Of a stretch of DNA of 12,130 nucleotides, positions 5,542-12,130 are shown one piece after another. The notes beneath the pieces are model-generated. The model saw only the letters and a list, made by a program, of their open reading frames with translations. It did no database searches and had not been told where the DNA came from. The DNA is taken from contig JAIXRT010000097.1 in assembly GCA_027485075.1 (NCBI GenBank), positions 1-12,130 on the forward strand, given 5' to 3'. The DNA comes from Cytophagaceae bacterium. GTDB lineage: Bacteria; Bacteroidota; Bacteroidia; Cytophagales; Spirosomataceae. The position numbers and the translations under genes were made by a program. Positions within the stretch are counted from its first letter, which is position 1. Each line of letters begins with the position of its first letter.

Positions 5542-6861
5542 ATGAAATTAAGTACCTTATGTTTGTGCACATTACTTAGCCTGCCGGCTTTGGCACAATA
5601 CACACCCTCTGAGGCGAATCTTCAAGAACGCCAAGCCTTCCAAGATCGAAAATATGGTATGTTTATCCACTGGGGACTCTCCAGTATGCTCGGCGATGGC
5701 GAGTGGGTCATGAACAACAAAGGGATTTCAAAAAATGATTACGGTCGGCTTATGCCCGCCTTCGATCCAAGTAAATTCAATGCAGACACCTGGGTGAGCA
5801 TCGCCAAAAACGCCGGCATGAAATACATTATTTTCATCACCCGCCACCACGATAGCTTCTCCAACTGGGATACGAAACAGTCTGAATGGAAAATCACCAA
5901 TACGCCATTCAAGCGCGACGCCCTTAAAGAACTGGCTGAAGCCTGTAAAAAACAAGACATGAAACTAGGCCTATACTATTCAACACTTGACTGGTACCGC
6001 GACGATTATCCATGGGAGACCGGCCGTACCGGACAGAAAAGTGGACGTAAAGGCAAAGGCGATTACGCATCATACCTGAAATTCATGAAGGCGCAATTGA
6101 CCGAGTTACTCACGAATTACGGGGAGATCCATAACATTTGGTTTGATGGCCACTGGGACCAAACCAATTCAGAAGGCAATGCGGATCGGAAGTCACGCAT
6201 CGACTGGAAATACGATGAGATCTATAGTTTGATTCACCAGTTGCAGCCCGCCTGCATGATTGGGAATAACCACCATCTGGATCCGATTCCAGGCGAGGAT
6301 TTTCAAATGTTTGAGCGCGACCTACCAGGCGAAAACCATTCAGGATTGAGTTTTCAGCAAGCATCCCAACTGCCACTTGAATCGTGCGAAACGATTAATG
6401 GGGCTTGGGGGTATAACATCACCGACCGGAAATTCAAGACACCGAAACAGATTATTCATCTATTGGTGGGTGCTGCGGGACGTAATGCCAACTTGTTACT
6501 AAATGTGGGTCCGATGCCAACGGGCGAAATACAACCTGAGTTTACGGACTCATTGGCCGTTGCCGGCCGCTGGCTTAAAGGACATGGCGAGTCTGTTTAC
6601 GGAACGCGTGGCGGTCCACTGGGTCCACAAGTTTGGGGCGTGACCACGCAGACTGATTCGCATGTGTATGTGCATTTATTGAAGCGTCCAAATGAGGGAA
6701 CAATCTACATTCCAGGGGTTTATAAAAAAGAACCTGTGGCGATGTTAGGAGAAACGGCAACTTTGAACGGAACCGTGGAGAAACAAGGGATCCATATCGA
6801 CGTTAAACAATTGCCTCCATACCGCATAGATTTAGTTTTAAAGCTAGAAAAAGCTAAATAA
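5542..6861 (+). CDS. Secreted alpha-L-fucosidase, GH29 family
   Basis: 439 residues from the ATG at 5542, which gives a clean signal peptide (MKLSTLCLCTLLSLPALA, cleaved before Gln19). The GH29 landmarks follow in order: RKYGMFIHWGLSSM (36-49), ITRHHDSFSNWDTKQSEW, LGLYYSTLDWYRDDYPW, NIWFDGHWD with Asp202 as the expected catalytic nucleophile, LESCETINGAWGYN and NLLLNVGPMPTGEIQPE. The enzyme hydrolyses terminal alpha-L-fucose from glycans by a retaining mechanism. The general acid/base glutamate varies between members and cannot be fixed here. The length suggests a catalytic barrel with a short C-terminal beta domain and no extra binding modules. The frame is open upstream to 5308, but that extension would run into the divergent MFS gene and lacks a signal peptide. 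It is probably periplasmic or surface-located. Confidence 0.92.
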   Translation: MKLSTLCLCTLLSLPALAQYTPSEANLQERQAFQDRKYGMFIHWGLSSMLGDGEWVMNNKGISKNDYGRLMPAFDPSKFNADTWVSIAKNAGMKYIIFITRHHDSFSNWDTKQSEWKITNTPFKRDALKELAEACKKQDMKLGLYYSTLDWYRDDYPWETGRTGQKSGRKGKGDYASYLKFMKAQLTELLTNYGEIHNIWFDGHWDQTNSEGNADRKSRIDWKYDEIYSLIHQLQPACMIGNNHHLDPIPGEDFQMFERDLPGENHSGLSFQQASQLPLESCETINGAWGYNITDRKFKTPKQIIHLLVGAAGRNANLLLNVGPMPTGEIQPEFTDSLAVAGRWLKGHGESVYGTRGGPLGPQVWGVTTQTDSHVYVHLLKRPNEGTIYIPGVYKKEPVAMLGETATLNGTVEKQGIHIDVKQLPPYRIDLVLKLEKAK

Positions 6862-6865
6862 TCCC

Positions 6866-6894
6866 TTGAAAAACGGAGTTTCTGATTAATTTTG
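6866..6894 (+). promoter_or_regulatory. Bacteroidota-type promoter of the dehydrogenase operon
   Basis: TTG at 6866-6868, an 18-base spacer, then TAATTTTG at 6887-6894. This fits the consensus for the primary sigma factor of Bacteroidota (TTG, 17-23 bases, TAnnTTTG) at every fixed position. The start of transcription would fall near 6901, leaving a leader of about 50 bases before the ATG at 6955. The -33 element begins five bases after the fucosidase stop codon. Confidence 0.65.
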
Positions 6895-6954
6895 TCGCTT
6901 GTCAAAATGGTAGAAAATTTTGGCATTTGACCTGAACAATTTAACACAATAACT

Positions 6955-7560
6955 ATGCTTAAGAGAAGAGAAGCTGTCTCTCGCATTGCGATGTTAGTAG
7001 GTGGTGTTTTTAGCGCACCTACCCTCTTCGCGATGGAGGCAAAAAATGCCGGCGTAATTGCAGAAGCAGGCACATTTTCGTTGACAGACTTACAACGTAA
7101 AATTGTCGCTGCCGTTGCCGAACACATTATTCCAAAAACAACTACACCTGGCGCCATCGACGCGGGCGTTCCTGCATTCATCGAAATGATGCTGAACGAT
7201 TGTTACAAAAAACCAGAACACGTAAGCTTCAAAAAAGGGGTAGATAATTTAGCCAAAGCTAAATTCCTTGATCAATCAAACGAAGCCCAAGTGGCGATGT
7301 TGACCTTGTTAGAAGCCGATACCAACGAGTTAATGAAGAGTTATTCTGCGCGTAAAGTAAAGGTGGGAGATAACGTAGACAAAGATATTTTAGAAGGCGC
7401 GGGCGGTGTTCCTTTCTGGCGTGTGATGAAAGAATTGACGCTTTTAGGCTATTATACGTCTGAAAAAGGCATTCAAGCTTCTTTCGTTTACGAGCCTGTT
7501 CCCGGCCGCTTCGAAGTCATTTCCGACATGAAGCCGGATCAAAAATCATTCGCATACTAA
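6955..7560 (+). CDS. Gluconate 2-dehydrogenase subunit 3 family protein (dehydrogenase small subunit)
   Basis: 201 residues. The N-terminus MLKRREAVSRIAMLVGGVFSAPTLFA has a twin arginine (Arg4-Arg5) and a moderately hydrophobic stretch, as in Tat signals. The body has FSLTDLQRKIVAAVAEHIIPKTTTPGAIDAGVPAFIEMML, the recognisable core of the small subunit of membrane-bound FAD dehydrogenases (Pfam PF13618). In known complexes the subunit helps the catalytic subunit fold and carries it out through the Tat pathway. The GMC gene follows after 19 bases, so the two are almost certainly co-transcribed and co-assembled. The name reflects the family only; gluconate is not established as substrate. Confidence 0.88.
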   Translation: MLKRREAVSRIAMLVGGVFSAPTLFAMEAKNAGVIAEAGTFSLTDLQRKIVAAVAEHIIPKTTTPGAIDAGVPAFIEMMLNDCYKKPEHVSFKKGVDNLAKAKFLDQSNEAQVAMLTLLEADTNELMKSYSARKVKVGDNVDKDILEGAGGVPFWRVMKELTLLGYYTSEKGIQASFVYEPVPGRFEVISDMKPDQKSFAY

Positions 7561-7579
7561 TCCCAAACGACACAAGAAA

Positions 7580-9295
7580 ATGAATCTTAATATAGATGCA
7601 ATCAAGACCCAAACGTTTGACGCAATCGTCATTGGATCCGGAATTTCGGGTGGTTGGGCCGCGAAAGAATTAACTGAAAAAGGACTGAAAGTAGCCGTAA
7701 TGGAGCGTGGTCGCGAGATCAAACACATCGAAGGCTACGAAACAGCGATGAAAAATCCATGGGAATTCGACCACCGCGGTCGGCCTACCAACATGGCTGC
7801 TGAGGAATATTGGGCAGGAATGCGCACTGGCTACACACCAGCAGAAGAGCACCGCTACTTATTTGAAAACGATAAGCAAAACCCTTACATCGAGAAAAAA
7901 GGTGGATTCGATTGGATCCGCGCCTACCATACAGGTGGTAAATCGTTATTGTGGGGTCGCCAAACATACCGTTGGAACAGAGAAGATTTCTTAGCCAACG
8001 AGAAAGAGGGAATCGGAACGCCATGGCCAATCGGCTATGATGATTTAGCTCCTTGGTATTCGTATGTTGAGAAATTTGCCGGTATTTCAGGCCAAGCGGA
8101 AGGTTTGGACGTATTGCCAGATTCGGATTTCTTGCCAGCTATGCAAATGACGGCGCCTGAGGTTCATTTTAAAAATGAAGTGAATAAAAAATTAGGTCGT
8201 CCAGTGACGGTTGGCCGCGTAGCTCACCTAACAAAACCAGGTAAGCAGCACACAGATTTGGGTCGTTCATCATGTAACTACCGAAACAAATGTATGCGTG
8301 GTTGTCCATACGGCGCTTATTTCAGTTCACTTTCGGCTACGTTGCCGGCAGCGCAACGTACCGGTCGTTTGACGATGGTGCACAATGCGATTGTGGCTGA
8401 AATCATCTACGATGAGAAATCACAAAAGGCAAAAGGCGTGCGTGTGATCGATCAAAATACGATGGAGTCGAAAGAGTATTTTGCCAAAATCATTTTTGTA
8501 AATGCAGGAGCGATTGGTTCTACAGCAATCATGATGAACTCAAAATCGAACCGTTACCAAAATGGTTTAGGAAATGATTCAGACCAATTAGGTCGTAACA
8601 TCATGGACCACCACTTGGGCGTAGGCGCAAGCGCGACGGTGGACGGTTTCAATAAAGATTACATGTTTGGCTCTCGTCCAAATGGTTTATACATTCCGCG
8701 TTACCGCAACTGGGGCAAGGATAAGCGTGGATATTCACGTGGTTTCGGTTACCAAGGTGGTGCGAGTCGTGATGGCTGGGGCCGCGGTGTGGGTCAGGAT
8801 GGTTTTGGTGCTGATTTCAAAGAAAGCTTAACGCATCCGGGACAATGGTCCGTAGGATTTGGTGGCTTTGGTGAGATATTACCAGATCCAAATAACCGAT
8901 TCACATTGAGCGACCAAAAAGATAAGTGGGGTTTACCCGTGCTTTCCTTCGAAGCGAACTTTGGTGAAAATGAATTGAAAATGCGTCAAGATATGATGAA
9001 CGATGCGGCTGAAATGTTAGAAGCGGCAGGCTTTAAGAATATCAATGCATACAACAAATCAGATACACACATCGGTTTAGGTATCCACGAAATGGGTACG
9101 GCCCGCATGGGAACATCCGTGAAAAATTCAATTGTCAATAAGTACAACCAAGTACACGAAGTGAAGAACGTATTTATGACTGACGGTGCCGCGATGGCAT
9201 CTGCGTCTTGCGTGAATCCTTCGTTGACCTACATGGCCATGACCGCACGTGCAGCTGATTTTGCTGTGAGTGAATTGAAGAAGCGTAATTTGTAA
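7580..9295 (+). CDS. GMC-family FAD dehydrogenase, catalytic subunit
   Basis: 571 residues. FAD-binding GSGISG (19-24) in DAIVIGSGISGGWAAKEL is followed by Glu42 (VMERG), which should hold the ribose. The C-terminal GMC signature is HEMGTARMG (His503) and CVNPSLTYMAMTARAADFA (Asn546), which gives the usual His/Asn active-site pair. Cys232, Cys238 and Cys242 form C-x5-C-x3-C, the spacing of the 3Fe-4S ligands in FAD-dependent glucose dehydrogenase. Electrons probably leave FAD through this cluster to a cytochrome or quinone. There is no signal peptide, in keeping with export piggyback on the Tat-type small subunit encoded just upstream. Likely substrates are sugars, sugar alcohols or glycosides. 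Gluconate 2-dehydrogenase and glucoside 3-dehydrogenase are both possible. No cytochrome c gene is adjacent. A strong terminator follows 19 bases after the stop. Confidence 0.88.
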   Translation: MNLNIDAIKTQTFDAIVIGSGISGGWAAKELTEKGLKVAVMERGREIKHIEGYETAMKNPWEFDHRGRPTNMAAEEYWAGMRTGYTPAEEHRYLFENDKQNPYIEKKGGFDWIRAYHTGGKSLLWGRQTYRWNREDFLANEKEGIGTPWPIGYDDLAPWYSYVEKFAGISGQAEGLDVLPDSDFLPAMQMTAPEVHFKNEVNKKLGRPVTVGRVAHLTKPGKQHTDLGRSSCNYRNKCMRGCPYGAYFSSLSATLPAAQRTGRLTMVHNAIVAEIIYDEKSQKAKGVRVIDQNTMESKEYFAKIIFVNAGAIGSTAIMMNSKSNRYQNGLGNDSDQLGRNIMDHHLGVGASATVDGFNKDYMFGSRPNGLYIPRYRNWGKDKRGYSRGFGYQGGASRDGWGRGVGQDGFGADFKESLTHPGQWSVGFGGFGEILPDPNNRFTLSDQKDKWGLPVLSFEANFGENELKMRQDMMNDAAEMLEAAGFKNINAYNKSDTHIGLGIHEMGTARMGTSVKNSIVNKYNQVHEVKNVFMTDGAAMASASCVNPSLTYMAMTARAADFAVSELKKRNL

Positions 9296-9314
9296 TTCAT
9301 GCAATTTACAATCG

Positions 9315-9347
9315 GGTCGGTGGGATTTTCTCACCGACCTTTTTTTT
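9315..9347 (+). terminator. Intrinsic terminator of the dehydrogenase operon
   Basis: Perfect 8-bp stem GGTCGGTG (9315-9322) / CACCGACC (9332-9339) with a 9-base loop and eight T residues (9340-9347). It lies 19 bases after the GMC stop codon and has no relation to the AGACGCGA repeat family. Confidence 0.9.
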
Positions 9348-9440
9348 GCCTTTCCAGTTGAGACAGGCGATGTCTATTTAGTCAAATCGCGCGCAAATCT
9401 GCGACAGGTTCTATCAAGTAGCTTATAATATCATGTTTTA

Positions 9441-9462
9441 TTAGACCAATAAATTGGTTTAT
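9441..9462. promoter_or_regulatory. Inverted repeat upstream of the XRE regulator, candidate operator
   Basis: ACCAAT (9445-9450) and ATTGGT (9453-9458) are perfect complements around AA, and the symmetry extends outward as TAG/TTA with one mismatch. It sits 57 bases before the regulator start in a very AT-rich stretch. A two-fold symmetric site near a small helix-turn-helix gene is the usual arrangement for autoregulation, but this is inferred from position only. The rest of 9348-9514 shows no gene and no clear promoter. Confidence 0.4.
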
Positions 9463-9514
9463 TCAAAACAAGCATACATATTCCTATAATTATTTACCTA
9501 ACCCATAATCATAT

Positions 9515-9721
9515 ATGAAAACCAAACACTTGTTCTCCGTGCTATTAATCAAATCACGGCAGTCGAAAAAATTAACCCAGAATCAAGTCGCCCGGGCCGT
9601 TGGCGTCAGTCAAAGTGCCTATAATTATTGGGAATCTGGGAAACATTATCCAAACGCAAAAAAACTATTTGACCTGACGAAAGTCCTTAGCATCCCTATC
9701 GAGGAAATGCTCACCGCGTAA
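9515..9721 (+). CDS. Small XRE-family (HTH_3) transcriptional regulator
   Basis: 68 residues, essentially one helix-turn-helix domain: LLIKSRQSKKLTQNQVARAVGVSQSAYNYWESGKHYPNAKKLFDLTKVLSIPIEEML. The recognition helix is SQSAYNYWESG and the order of helices matches the Cro/CI type. There is no sensor or dimerisation domain beyond the fold. Such minimal regulators occur in phage remnants, toxin-antitoxin pairs and as stand-alone host regulators. No toxin or phage gene is next to it, and it is bounded by terminators on both sides, so it appears to be its own transcription unit. Its targets are unknown. Confidence 0.88.
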   Translation: MKTKHLFSVLLIKSRQSKKLTQNQVARAVGVSQSAYNYWESGKHYPNAKKLFDLTKVLSIPIEEMLTA

Positions 9722-9729
9722 GTGAACGG

Positions 9730-9763
9730 ATCCTTGGAGTCAGCCGACTTCAAGGATTTTTTC
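9730..9763 (+). terminator. Intrinsic terminator of the XRE gene
   Basis: TCCTTG (9731-9736) pairs with CAAGGA (9751-9756), and AGTC (9738-9741) with GACT (9746-9749), joined by a G-T pair around the loop AGCC. A T-run (9757-9762) follows. It begins about 10 bases after the XRE stop codon and ends about 20 bases before the start of the lipoprotein gene, insulating the two. Confidence 0.85.
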
Positions 9764-9781
9764 TTTACCTTTACGCCCATT

Positions 9782-10348
9782 ATGCAATTCCAATCCCGCA
9801 TCCGTTTATTGTTTGTTCTCATCCCTTTTGTGTGGATGATGAGCGCCTGTACGGAGGAACCTGCACCCACCCAACAAGAGCTTTATTTTCCGCTAGCAAG
9901 TTACCTAAACAAAGAGATTAGCGCCATGCAAAAGCATCCACCCCGGGTTCACAAAACCATGATTTTGGATGGGGAAAGGGAGGTCAAAGTCATTTCAGAT
10001 ATGGATTGGGAGAAAGAGTGGGCGTTATTTATAGAATCTGATTTGAATAAGCCAGCCTTCGATAAAAGCTATGATAATTTATCTGATGACGGATTTCGCT
10101 GGTATTCCTTGAAGATTGGCGAAAATTTACCCGTGAAAAAATTGAAGATTCAGCTTGACGCGCTCGAGCGCCCCGCTTCAATTGAAATTGAGATGTCGCA
10201 GACCAATTTCCTATTTGATACGCGAAAGAAAATGCACATGAATTTTGTGGATGGCAAGGTGCAGACCTATTCGATTGAGGGTACGCAGCAGATGCGTTGG
10301 GCTTCCCCCACGCATTATCAGTTATTAGGAGTTTTACTCCCCAAATAG
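9782..10348 (+). CDS. Predicted surface or periplasmic lipoprotein of unknown function
   Basis: 188 residues from the ATG at 9782. The N-terminus MQFQSRIRLLFVLIPFVWMM ends in a lipobox M-S-A-C, so Cys23 would be lipidated. It is followed by TEEP, an acidic stretch of the kind that directs Bacteroidota lipoproteins to the cell surface, although here it is short. The mature part is hydrophilic and rich in Lys, Glu and Asp, with alternating strand-like segments (VKKLKIQLDALERPASIEIEM, FVDGKVQTYSIEGTQQMRW). I recognise no domain. A GTG at 9722 is in frame, but it would put the terminator inside the gene and 20 residues ahead of the signal peptide. A possible -7 box (TACCTTTA, 9766-9773) lies so close that the leader would be almost absent. 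The 3' end overlaps that of cysM by 15 bases, tail to tail. Confidence 0.78.
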   Translation: MQFQSRIRLLFVLIPFVWMMSACTEEPAPTQQELYFPLASYLNKEISAMQKHPPRVHKTMILDGEREVKVISDMDWEKEWALFIESDLNKPAFDKSYDNLSDDGFRWYSLKIGENLPVKKLKIQLDALERPASIEIEMSQTNFLFDTRKKMHMNFVDGKVQTYSIEGTQQMRWASPTHYQLLGVLLPK

Positions 10349-11209
10349 CCCGCTCGACAAATAGCGATCACCTCGGTCGCAAATAATGCACACAATTAAG
10401 CCTTCCTCGAGTTCAGAAGCCAACCGAACACTCGCAGCCACACCGCCGCCACTACTCATCCCGCCAAAAACACCTTCTTCGCGTGCCAGTCGGCGTGTCA
10501 TCACAGTCGCCTCTTCCTCGGAAATATCCATAATGCGATCCACGCGTTCCGGTTGGTATATTTTCGGTCGGTACTCCATTGGCCACCGACGAATCCCTGG
10601 AATTTTTGACCCTTCGGTCGGCTGACAGCCTACGATTTGAATGTTGGGATTTTGTTCTTTTAGGTACATCGAAGTGCCCATGATCGTACCCGTCGTTCCC
10701 ATGGAACTGACGAAGTGCGTCACTTTTCCATCCGTATCGCGGAATATTTCGGGGCCTGTCGTTTTGTAATGGGCCAAATAATTATCTGGATTTTCGAATT
10801 GATTCAATAATATGTATTTTCCTGATGCAGCTTTGTCAACCGCATAATCACGGGCTGATTCGATACTTTCTGTTAAAGTTACTTTGGCACCAAAAGCCTC
10901 CATGGTTAGCACGCGCTCCCGTGTGGAATTTGCAGGCATCGCCAGTTCAATCTCCAGTCCAAAAAGCCGAGCAATCATCGCCAAAGCGATACCCGTATTG
11001 CCCGAAGTAGCTTCGATTAATTTAGTCCCCGCCTTAATTTCACCACGCGCGATGGCAGATTCAATCATGTTTTTGGCGGCGCGGTCTTTCACGGAGCCAC
11101 CTGGATTGTTGCCTTCTAGTTTTCCCAGAATTCGCACGCGCGGGTTTGCATGTAGTTTGGTTAGTTCTACTAAGGGGGTGTTTCCTACTAAATCTAATAA
11201 TGCCGACAT
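10334..11209 (-). CDS. cysM: Cysteine synthase B (O-acetylserine sulfhydrylase)
   Basis: 291 residues, a fold-type II PLP enzyme making cysteine from O-acetylserine and sulfide or thiosulfate. LLDLVGNTPLVEL (4-16) opens the protein. GNNPGGSVKDRAA carries the PLP lysine, Lys41, at the same number as in E. coli CysM. ATSGNTGIALA binds the substrate carboxylate and SSMGTTGTIMG the PLP phosphate. The segment GSKIPGIRRWPMEY is typical of CysM rather than CysK, as is the compact length. It follows the acetyltransferase gene with a single base between TAG and ATG, so the two are surely translated together. Confidence 0.92.
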   Translation of the reverse strand: MSALLDLVGNTPLVELTKLHANPRVRILGKLEGNNPGGSVKDRAAKNMIESAIARGEIKAGTKLIEATSGNTGIALAMIARLFGLEIELAMPANSTRERVLTMEAFGAKVTLTESIESARDYAVDKAASGKYILLNQFENPDNYLAHYKTTGPEIFRDTDGKVTHFVSSMGTTGTIMGTSMYLKEQNPNIQIVGCQPTEGSKIPGIRRWPMEYRPKIYQPERVDRIMDISEEEATVMTRRLAREEGVFGGMSSGGGVAASVRLASELEEGLIVCIICDRGDRYLSSGLFGE

Positions 11210-11210
11210 C

Positions 11211-12011
11211 CTATTCTTCGATTACTTTTAAATTTTCTTGGTGGTAAATTTTGGTATTGGGGGCTACTGAACGCGTTAGCCAGACGTTTCCGCCGATGAT
11301 CGAGTCTTTACCTACAATCGTTTCTCCGCCTAAAATCGTGGCACCAGAATAGATCACCACGCCATCTTCAATCGTAGGATGGCGTTTCGTGGAGGCCATC
11401 GATTTCGCCACAGAAAGTGCACCGAGTGTTACGCCTTGATACAATTTGACCCGTTCGCCGATCACACACGTCTCTCCAATAACAATTCCAGTTCCATGAT
11501 CCATGAAGAAATAAGGCCCTATTTCCGCACCGGGGTGTATGTCAATTCCGGTTTTGGAATGGGCATATTCAGTTAGAATACGGGGCATTAATGGCACATT
11601 TTCTTGTTGCAATCCATGTGCTAATCGGTAAAATGCCATGGCATAAAATCCCGGATAGGTCCGAATGACTTCATAGTCGGTCGTAGCCGCCGGATCCCCA
11701 TCGACCATCGCTTGGACGTCGGTGAGTAGCAAATCATAAATTCCAGGAATCCGCTTCATGTAGCTTTTGGTGATTTCTTGCGGGCTCGCAGGTAAATCAT
11801 GACTCATGGTATGCAAAATACTTTCAAGGCCATTTTCGATACTTTCCCAGATTAATTGCAGGTCGGCCAAATTCACAATCTGCCTCTGAGTTTGCTCCGG
11901 AAAGAGTGTTAAGACTATTTTGGTAAATAGTTTTTTGATATCAGACGTTGCCGGGAAGGGCTTCGTTTGGGCATGACGTCCTAATATTTGTTTTAAAAAT
12001 GCGTCGTTCAT
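11211..12011 (-). CDS. cysE: Serine O-acetyltransferase (EpsC-like)
   Basis: 266 residues from the ATG at 12011. An alpha-helical N-terminal half is followed by a left-handed beta-helix built from hexapeptide repeats (TGIDIHPGAEIGPYFFMDHG, IVIGETCVIGERVKLYQGVTLG, ATILGGETIVGKDSIIGGNVWL). Asp171-His172 in FFMDHGTG is the conserved region holding the catalytic histidine. The enzyme transfers acetyl from acetyl-CoA to serine, the first step of cysteine synthesis. The helical N-terminal part is long, as in EpsC-type plastid-like enzymes. The C-terminus is KVIEE, without the terminal isoleucine used by CysE to dock into CysK. The start at 12011 was preferred over 12071 because it overlaps the upstream stop as ATGA. 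Confidence 0.92.
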   Translation of the reverse strand: MNDAFLKQILGRHAQTKPFPATSDIKKLFTKIVLTLFPEQTQRQIVNLADLQLIWESIENGLESILHTMSHDLPASPQEITKSYMKRIPGIYDLLLTDVQAMVDGDPAATTDYEVIRTYPGFYAMAFYRLAHGLQQENVPLMPRILTEYAHSKTGIDIHPGAEIGPYFFMDHGTGIVIGETCVIGERVKLYQGVTLGALSVAKSMASTKRHPTIEDGVVIYSGATILGGETIVGKDSIIGGNVWLTRSVAPNTKIYHQENLKVIEE

Positions 12012-12130
12012 TGGTTCTTGGTAAATAAAGGATGGGCCATAACAGCATCTGTTTGTATCATGGGTTCGCATGATTCAACCACCAAGCGGTGGATATTTTC
12101 TTTTGCCCGAATTTCCAATCCGTGCACATA
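12008..12130 (-). CDS. C-terminal end of an unidentified protein, first gene seen of the cysteine operon
   Basis: An open frame enters from the right edge and ends at TGA 12010-12008, encoding 40 residues: YVHGLEIRAKENIHRLVVES, then CEPMIQTDAVMAHPLFTKNQ. The stop overlaps the start of the acetyltransferase as ATGA, the classic sign of translational coupling, which supports this as a real gene end rather than a chance frame. I do not recognise the family from this fragment. Its position suggests co-expression with cysteine synthesis. Confidence 0.6.
   Translation of the reverse strand, partial: YVHGLEIRAKENIHRLVVESCEPMIQTDAVMAHPLFTKNQ

Noticed and set aside
4023-6861. Fucose utilisation locus made of the symporter and the fucosidase
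   Set aside because: The genes are divergent neighbours, but the transporter is of the MHS type, known for organic acids and betaines, not a FucP-type fucose carrier, and no fucose catabolic gene is present.
9722-9781. Lipoprotein starting at GTG 9722
   Set aside because: The stretch contains the XRE terminator hairpin, and the resulting 20 residues would precede a complete lipoprotein signal peptide.
12012-12071. Longer serine acetyltransferase starting at 12071
   Set aside because: The upstream gene fragment uses this DNA in another frame and its stop overlaps the ATG at 12011 as ATGA. The extra residues (MRTHDTNRCCYGPSFIYQEP) look non-homologous.

Overview
The window looks like a chromosomal segment of a Bacteroidota bacterium, most likely an environmental member of the Cytophagales. 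The clues are a C-terminal fragment that resembles the PorP/SprF proteins of type IX secretion, a promoter of the Bacteroidota type (TTG, 18 bases, TAATTTTG), almost no Shine-Dalgarno sequences, a lipoprotein with acidic residues right after its lipid-carrying cysteine, and the paired 'gluconate dehydrogenase subunit 3' and GMC oxidoreductase genes common in this phylum. The genus call is inference.

Layout. 1-127: 3' end of a PorP/SprF-like gene (+). 128-382: convergent intergenic region with terminators and two kinds of short repeat. 383-1426: lactonase-fold beta-propeller protein (-). 1463-3785: three + strand genes, namely a membrane acyltransferase of the HGSNAT/COG4299 type, a flavin reductase-like protein and a VOC metalloenzyme. 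3786-4022: a second repeat-rich convergent region. 4023-5393: MFS metabolite:proton symporter (-). 5542-6861: secreted GH29 alpha-L-fucosidase (+), divergent from the symporter. 6955-9295: a two-gene periplasmic dehydrogenase operon (Tat-type small subunit plus FAD/Fe-S GMC catalytic subunit) with a good promoter and a strong terminator. 9515-9721: a 68-residue XRE regulator with its own terminator. 9782-10348: an unknown lipoprotein. 10334-12130: a - strand operon with an unidentified gene end, serine O-acetyltransferase and cysteine synthase B.

The clearest functional unit is the cysteine operon: the acetyltransferase makes O-acetylserine and CysM converts it to cysteine, with one base between the two genes and an ATGA overlap with the gene upstream. 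The second is the GMC dehydrogenase pair, which probably oxidises a sugar or sugar derivative in the periplasm and passes electrons out through a predicted 3Fe-4S cluster. The fucosidase, the symporter and the lactonase-like protein fit a general picture of carbohydrate use, but nothing in the sequence ties them into one pathway.

I do not see a defence system, CRISPR array, prophage, insertion sequence or RNA gene. The most unusual material is intergenic. A short hairpin repeat carrying its own T-tract occurs five times, each copy oriented as a terminator for the gene it follows. Next to it lie tandem arrays of a 7-base unit (GTCTAGC-like). Both occur only in two of the three convergent gene junctions.
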